This document shows, in pieces, positions 14,112-16,149 of a DNA stretch of 16,149 nt (the stretch's first letter is position 1; each line of letters begins with the position of its first letter). Origin of the DNA: Clostridiales bacterium (GTDB lineage: Bacteria > Bacillota > Clostridia > Christensenellales > Aristaeellaceae); NCBI GenBank assembly GCA_019420065.1, contig JAHZHX010000053.1, forward strand, positions 1 to 16,149, read 5' to 3'. The notes below the pieces were generated by a model. That model ran no database searches and was not told the DNA's origin. It worked only from the letters and a program-made list of their open reading frames with translations. The position numbers were made by a program, and so were the translations under genes.

Positions 14112-14158
14112 TGTTGTCTGAATGACAACACAATAGCATCAAGAAAAAATTTTGAAAA
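14112..14158 (-). promoter_or_regulatory. Promoter and operator dyad of the Arc-type gene
   Basis: On the minus strand TTTTCA (14158-14153) and TATTGT (14135-14130) are 17 bases apart, a fair promoter. A perfect inverted repeat, TGTTGTC-TGAAT-GACAACA (14112-14130), runs from the end of the -10 box past the likely start point to the ribosome binding site. Its placement is that of an autorepression operator for the ribbon-helix-helix protein, but it could also act as an RNA hairpin. Confidence 0.55.
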
Positions 14159-14173
14159 GCTATTGACAGCTAT

Positions 14174-14318
14174 ATGATATCACCTCAATCGACCATTTCA
14201 ACCTGGTATCGCAAAGATCAGCAGCCGACGATTGCTTCGCTGGAGAAGAGCGGCACTGCCCGAACAGCATCAGGAGGCTTTCTTTGCGCTTGTCACGCTG
14301 ATCGGCAAGCATAGATGA
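14174..14318 (+). pseudogene. Remnant of an XRE-type helix-turn-helix regulator
   Basis: Two adjoining frames recall one XRE regulator. The first, from 14174, reads SPQSTISTWYRKDQQPTIAS then LEK, the recognition helix and following helix of the Cro/C1 fold. The second, from 14253 to the stop at 14316-14318, reads ALPEQHQEAFFALVTLIGKH then Arg, like the end of such regulators. The first two helices are missing, and the middle is deleted with a one-base frame change. A bidirectional terminator follows five bases later, as expected for the original gene. There is no ribosome binding site. It stands head to head with the Arc-type gene and is almost certainly a decayed mobile-element regulator. 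Confidence 0.7.
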
Positions 14319-14322
14319 AAGC

Positions 14323-14357
14323 AAAAACCGCCAGAGCGTTCTTTCCGACGGCTTTTT
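14323..14357. terminator. Bidirectional terminator
   Basis: AAAAACCG (14323-14330) pairs with CGG-c-TTTTT (14349-14357) with one bulged base, giving a T tract on both strands (TTTTTCCC on plus, TTTTTGCTTTC on minus). It would end the XRE remnant on the plus strand and minus-strand transcripts from the small-peptide locus. Confidence 0.65.
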
Positions 14358-14373
14358 CCCTGATAAACCTTTG

Positions 14374-14508
14374 CGCCTGTGCTGTGCTGAACAGGCAGAG
14401 GGGGAATGAGCGACTGCCCTTAAGCAGTTTTAACGGTCATGGTCTTCCACATCATGATCGTTTTCTTATTTACTCCGCGCGTCCCTAATGCTGTGCAGCG
14501 TGCCGCAT
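14374..14508 (+). repeat. Dispersed element, copy 2 (candidate small-RNA unit)
   Basis: This is the second copy of the element at 13655-13788, in the same orientation about 720 bases away. The outer parts (GCCTGTGCTGTG; ATCATGATCGTTTTCTTA; CGCGCGTCCC) are best conserved; the middle has changed most. The 3' part overlaps, on the opposite strand, the end of a candidate hydrophobic peptide. Confidence 0.7.
14432..14470 (+). terminator. Plus-strand terminator hairpin in element copy 2
   Basis: AACGGTCATGGT (14432-14443) pairs with ATCATGATCGTT (14451-14462) if two G-U pairs are allowed, around a seven-base loop, followed by TTTTCTTATTT. Compared with copy 1 two A-U pairs have become G-U. This keeps the hairpin in plus-strand RNA but would give A-C mismatches in minus-strand RNA. 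Confidence 0.65.
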
Positions 14509-14560
14509 GCGATCACAGCGGCCACGGCAACGCCAAAAAGGTTGATAAAAAAGCTCCCAT
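14466..14560 (-). pseudogene. Candidate 31-residue hydrophobic peptide, one base out of frame
   Basis: The ATG at 14560 has a perfect AAGGAGG nine bases upstream, better than many genes in the window, but as read the frame stops after 15 codons (MGAFLSTFLALPWPL). One more T in the T6 run (14547-14552, minus strand) gives a 31-residue peptide that starts MGAFFINLFGVAVAAVIACG and ends TLHSIRDARSK: one membrane-spanning helix and a basic tail, ending at TAA 14466-14468. The phase also makes T TTT TTA, a classical -1 slippery heptamer. The architecture resembles small membrane toxins of type I systems, but I do not recognise the family. Its 3' end overlaps element copy 2, and copy 1 keeps only the HSI-x-DAR codons. 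Expression is unproven. Confidence 0.4.
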
Positions 14561-14630
14561 CGGGCAGCACCTCCTTCCTTGGTTGGTGTTCACCCTCCGC
14601 CTGGCGGACGTCGCCGCCGGATCCAATGGT

Positions 14631-14659
14631 TTGCTTTTCTTGCCTGCGTTTGCTATAAT
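14631..14659 (+). promoter_or_regulatory. Promoter of the MFS transporter gene
   Basis: TTGCTT (14631-14636) and a perfect TATAAT (14654-14659) are 17 bases apart and end 30 bases before the ATG. Confidence 0.7.
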
Positions 14660-14689
14660 AAGCGCAGCTTTTCGGAAAGGCGGTTGCCT

Positions 14690-15877
14690 ATGCGCCCAAA
14701 CCATCAAAGAACCATCCATGCCTGCTTCATCGGCTATATCGTGCAGGCCGTGGTCAACAATTTCGCACCGCTGCTGTTTGTCACCTTTCAAAGCAGCTAC
14801 GGCTTGCCGCTGTCGCAAATTACGGCGCTTATCACGGTCAATTTTCTGGTACAGCTGCTTGTTGATCTGCTGTCGGCAGGCTTCATTGACCGGATCGGCT
14901 ATCGCGCTTCCATGCTCGTCGCCCATGTCTGCGCGGCGGCCGGGCTGCTCCTCATGACCTTTCTGCCGGACGCGCTGCCCAGCGCTTTTGCGGGGCTGCT
15001 GCTCGCCATCATCGTTTACGCCGTCGGCGGCGGACTGCTTGAGGTGCTGGTCAGCCCGATCGTGGAAGCTTGCCCTACAAACAACAAAGAAAAAACCATG
15101 AGCCTGCTCCACTCCTTCTACTGCTGGGGGCACATGGGCGTGGTACTGCTTTCCACCGCGTTTTTTGCCAGCTTTGGCACCCAAAACTGGCAGATCCTCG
15201 CCCTGCTCTGGGCCGTCCTTCCCTTATGCAACATGATATTGTTCATCAAAGCGCCTATCTACTCCCTGCATGAAGAGAGCAGCCGGGGGCTAACGCTGCG
15301 GCAGCTGTTTGGCCGGAAGGTTTTCTGGCTTTTTATGCTGATGATGCTGTGCGCCGGCGCCGCGGAGCAGGCCGTCAGTCAATGGGCCTCCGCCTTCGCT
15401 GAACAGGGGCTGCATGTGGGCAAAACAGCGGGCGACTTGGCCGGGCCCATGACTTTTGCCATGATGATGGGCCTTTCCAGGCTGCTCTACGGCCGGTATG
15501 GAGAACGGCTTGACCTGAACCGCTTTATGGTATACAGCTGCGTCCTGTGCATCGCATCCTATCTGTGCATCGCGCTTTCGCCCGTGCCGCTGCTGGGGCT
15601 GATTGGCTGCGCGATATGCGGCTTTTCAGTGGGCATTCTTTGGCCGGGAACATTCAGCCGGGCGGTGGTTTCTATCCCGGGCGGCGGCACGGCAATGTTT
15701 GCCATGCTTGCCCTGGCGGGTGATCTGGGCTGCGCCAGCGGGCCCGCGCTGGCCGGAGCCGTCTCCAGCGCCCTGGGCAGCCGTTTACAGGCAGGCATCC
15801 TCGCCGCCATTGTCTTTCCGATTCTGTTGCTGATTTCGCTGCTGCGTTTACGCGCGAACCGCAAGACGGCTGCGTAG
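14690..15877 (+). CDS. MFS transporter
   Basis: The 395-residue protein starts at ATG 14690, about nine bases after GGAAAGG; an earlier in-frame ATG at 14579 lies upstream of the promoter. It has about twelve hydrophobic helices in two halves with a longer central loop (about residues 195-210; HEESSRGLTLRQLFGRK), as in the major facilitator superfamily. The loop between helices 2 and 3 reads AGFIDRIGYRAS, a variant of the family's conserved D-R-x-G-x-R motif. The substrate cannot be told from sequence. No operon partner is present: terminators follow and an accessory region precedes it. It might belong functionally to that region or simply flank it. Confidence 0.88.
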   Translation: MRPNHQRTIHACFIGYIVQAVVNNFAPLLFVTFQSSYGLPLSQITALITVNFLVQLLVDLLSAGFIDRIGYRASMLVAHVCAAAGLLLMTFLPDALPSAFAGLLLAIIVYAVGGGLLEVLVSPIVEACPTNNKEKTMSLLHSFYCWGHMGVVLLSTAFFASFGTQNWQILALLWAVLPLCNMILFIKAPIYSLHEESSRGLTLRQLFGRKVFWLFMLMMLCAGAAEQAVSQWASAFAEQGLHVGKTAGDLAGPMTFAMMMGLSRLLYGRYGERLDLNRFMVYSCVLCIASYLCIALSPVPLLGLIGCAICGFSVGILWPGTFSRAVVSIPGGGTAMFAMLALAGDLGCASGPALAGAVSSALGSRLQAGILAAIVFPILLLISLLRLRANRKTAA

Positions 15878-15892
15878 AAGGAGAAGAGAGAC

Positions 15893-15920
15893 GTTTCTTT
15901 CTTTCGGAAAAGAAAGAAAC
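15893..15920. repeat. Polypyrimidine/polypurine inverted repeat
   Basis: Perfect 12-base arms GTTTCTTTCTTT (15893-15904) and AAAGAAAGAAAC (15909-15920) flank CGGA, 15 bases after the MFS stop codon. There is no T tract after it, so it is not a standard terminator. It may protect the 3' end of the message or belong to a dispersed repeat family. Confidence 0.6.
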
Positions 15921-16005
15921 AAAGAAACCACGTTTGGCGTTGAAAGGCAGGTACATAGGTGACGGCGACGGGGGAACGCCGGTCGCGCGCCTCAGTTATA
16001 CACAA

Positions 16006-16043
16006 ACGGCCGTCGGACTTTCATCCGGCAGCCGTTCTTTTTT
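16006..16043 (+). terminator. Terminator downstream of the MFS gene
   Basis: ACGGC (16006-16010) pairs with GCCGT (16031-16035), with an inner CGGA/TCCG stem around CTTTCA, and TCTTTTTT follows. It is the first good plus-strand terminator after the MFS gene, about 130 bases beyond its stop. Confidence 0.75.
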
Positions 16044-16065
16044 GCAGCACGACAGACAGCAAGGC

Positions 16066-16097
16066 AGGAGGCGCATTCGCTTGCGAATGCGCCTCCT
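16066..16097. repeat. Perfect 15-base inverted repeat
   Basis: AGGAGGCGCATTCGC (16066-16080) and its exact complement (16083-16097) are separated by TT only. No T tract follows on either strand. It lies between two terminators and may be an RNA element, a protein-binding palindrome or part of a leader for a gene beyond the window. Confidence 0.65.
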
Positions 16098-16107
16098 CAG
16101 ACCATCG

Positions 16108-16141
16108 ACAAACTCTCGCGAGAAGCGGGAGTTTGTTTTTT
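16108..16141 (+). terminator. Strong rho-independent terminator at the window end
   Basis: A 12-pair stem with one T-G wobble, ACAAACTCTCGC (16108-16119) and GCGGGAGTTTGT (16125-16136), encloses a GAGAA loop and is followed by a run of T to 16141. With the preceding palindrome and terminator it makes three hairpins within 140 bases. Confidence 0.85.
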
Positions 16142-16149
16142 AATTGCAA

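Noticed and set aside
14163..14168. TTGACA before the XRE remnant
   Set aside because: No -10 box follows at 16-18 bases and the sequence lies within the truncated gene.
13655..14508. CRISPR array or insertion-sequence ends
   Set aside because: There are only two copies, about 720 bases apart and diverged, without regular spacers, a transposase, terminal inverted repeats or target-site duplication.
14513..15184. 223-codon minus-strand open frame opposite the MFS gene
   Set aside because: It is mostly antisense to the transporter with a charged, repetitive composition. Only its last 15 codons, from an ATG with a strong ribosome binding site, were considered further.

Overview
The window looks like chromosomal DNA from a GC-rich member of the Clostridia (Bacillota), probably an anaerobic gut or related spore-former. 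The evidence is a PdaB-like sporulation deacetylase, a TIGR04086-type membrane protein, a VanW-family envelope protein, a tandem-OB single-stranded DNA-binding protein, a ferredoxin-tailed aldo/keto reductase, a DUF362 protein, strong AGGAGG-type ribosome binding sites and many rho-independent terminators. Genus cannot be assigned by eye. No rRNA, tRNA, CRISPR array or complete insertion sequence was seen.

Bases 1-6930 hold an oxidoreductase and carbonyl-stress region. Two consecutive minus-strand transcription units lie here. The first is aldo/keto reductase, DUF362 protein and LysR regulator. The second is alpha/beta hydrolase, iron-containing alcohol dehydrogenase, FMN flavoprotein and cyclophilin-like lipoprotein (cut by the window edge). 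A MerR regulator with Cys52, as in the aldehyde sensor AdhR, is divergent from the aldo/keto reductase. The reductase promoter has a 19-bp spacer carrying a dyad, the hallmark of a MerR-activated promoter. The alcohol dehydrogenase and the flavoprotein each have one frame break at a poly-A run.

Bases 6931-8025 are an AT-richer patch: an SH3b plus peptidoglycan-binding protein without a catalytic domain or signal peptide, and an unrecognised 77-residue ORF behind a good promoter.

Bases 8026-13604 are a cell-envelope and housekeeping block: TetR and VanW-family protein (minus), a secreted SH3-repeat protein (minus), then TIGR04086 membrane protein, PdaB-like deacetylase and tandem-OB SSB (plus).

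Bases 13605-14630 are an accessory scar: an Arc-type ribbon-helix-helix gene with an operator-like dyad, a decayed XRE regulator with its terminator, and two copies of an element of about 130 bp, each with a plus-strand terminator hairpin. Copy 2 lies opposite a candidate 31-residue hydrophobic peptide, itself one base out of frame in a T6 run. This is the most likely place for something undescribed: a type I toxin-antitoxin-like unit or a small-RNA repeat family.

Bases 14631-16149 hold an MFS transporter with its promoter, followed by about 270 bases without a gene but with four strong hairpins, two of them clear terminators. The other gene-free stretches are 6889-7164 (terminator, then promoter and RBS of the next gene, otherwise nothing seen), 7936-8069 (promoter and terminator), 10552-10716 (promoter and terminator), and 13605-13884 and 14098-14689 (the accessory scar).
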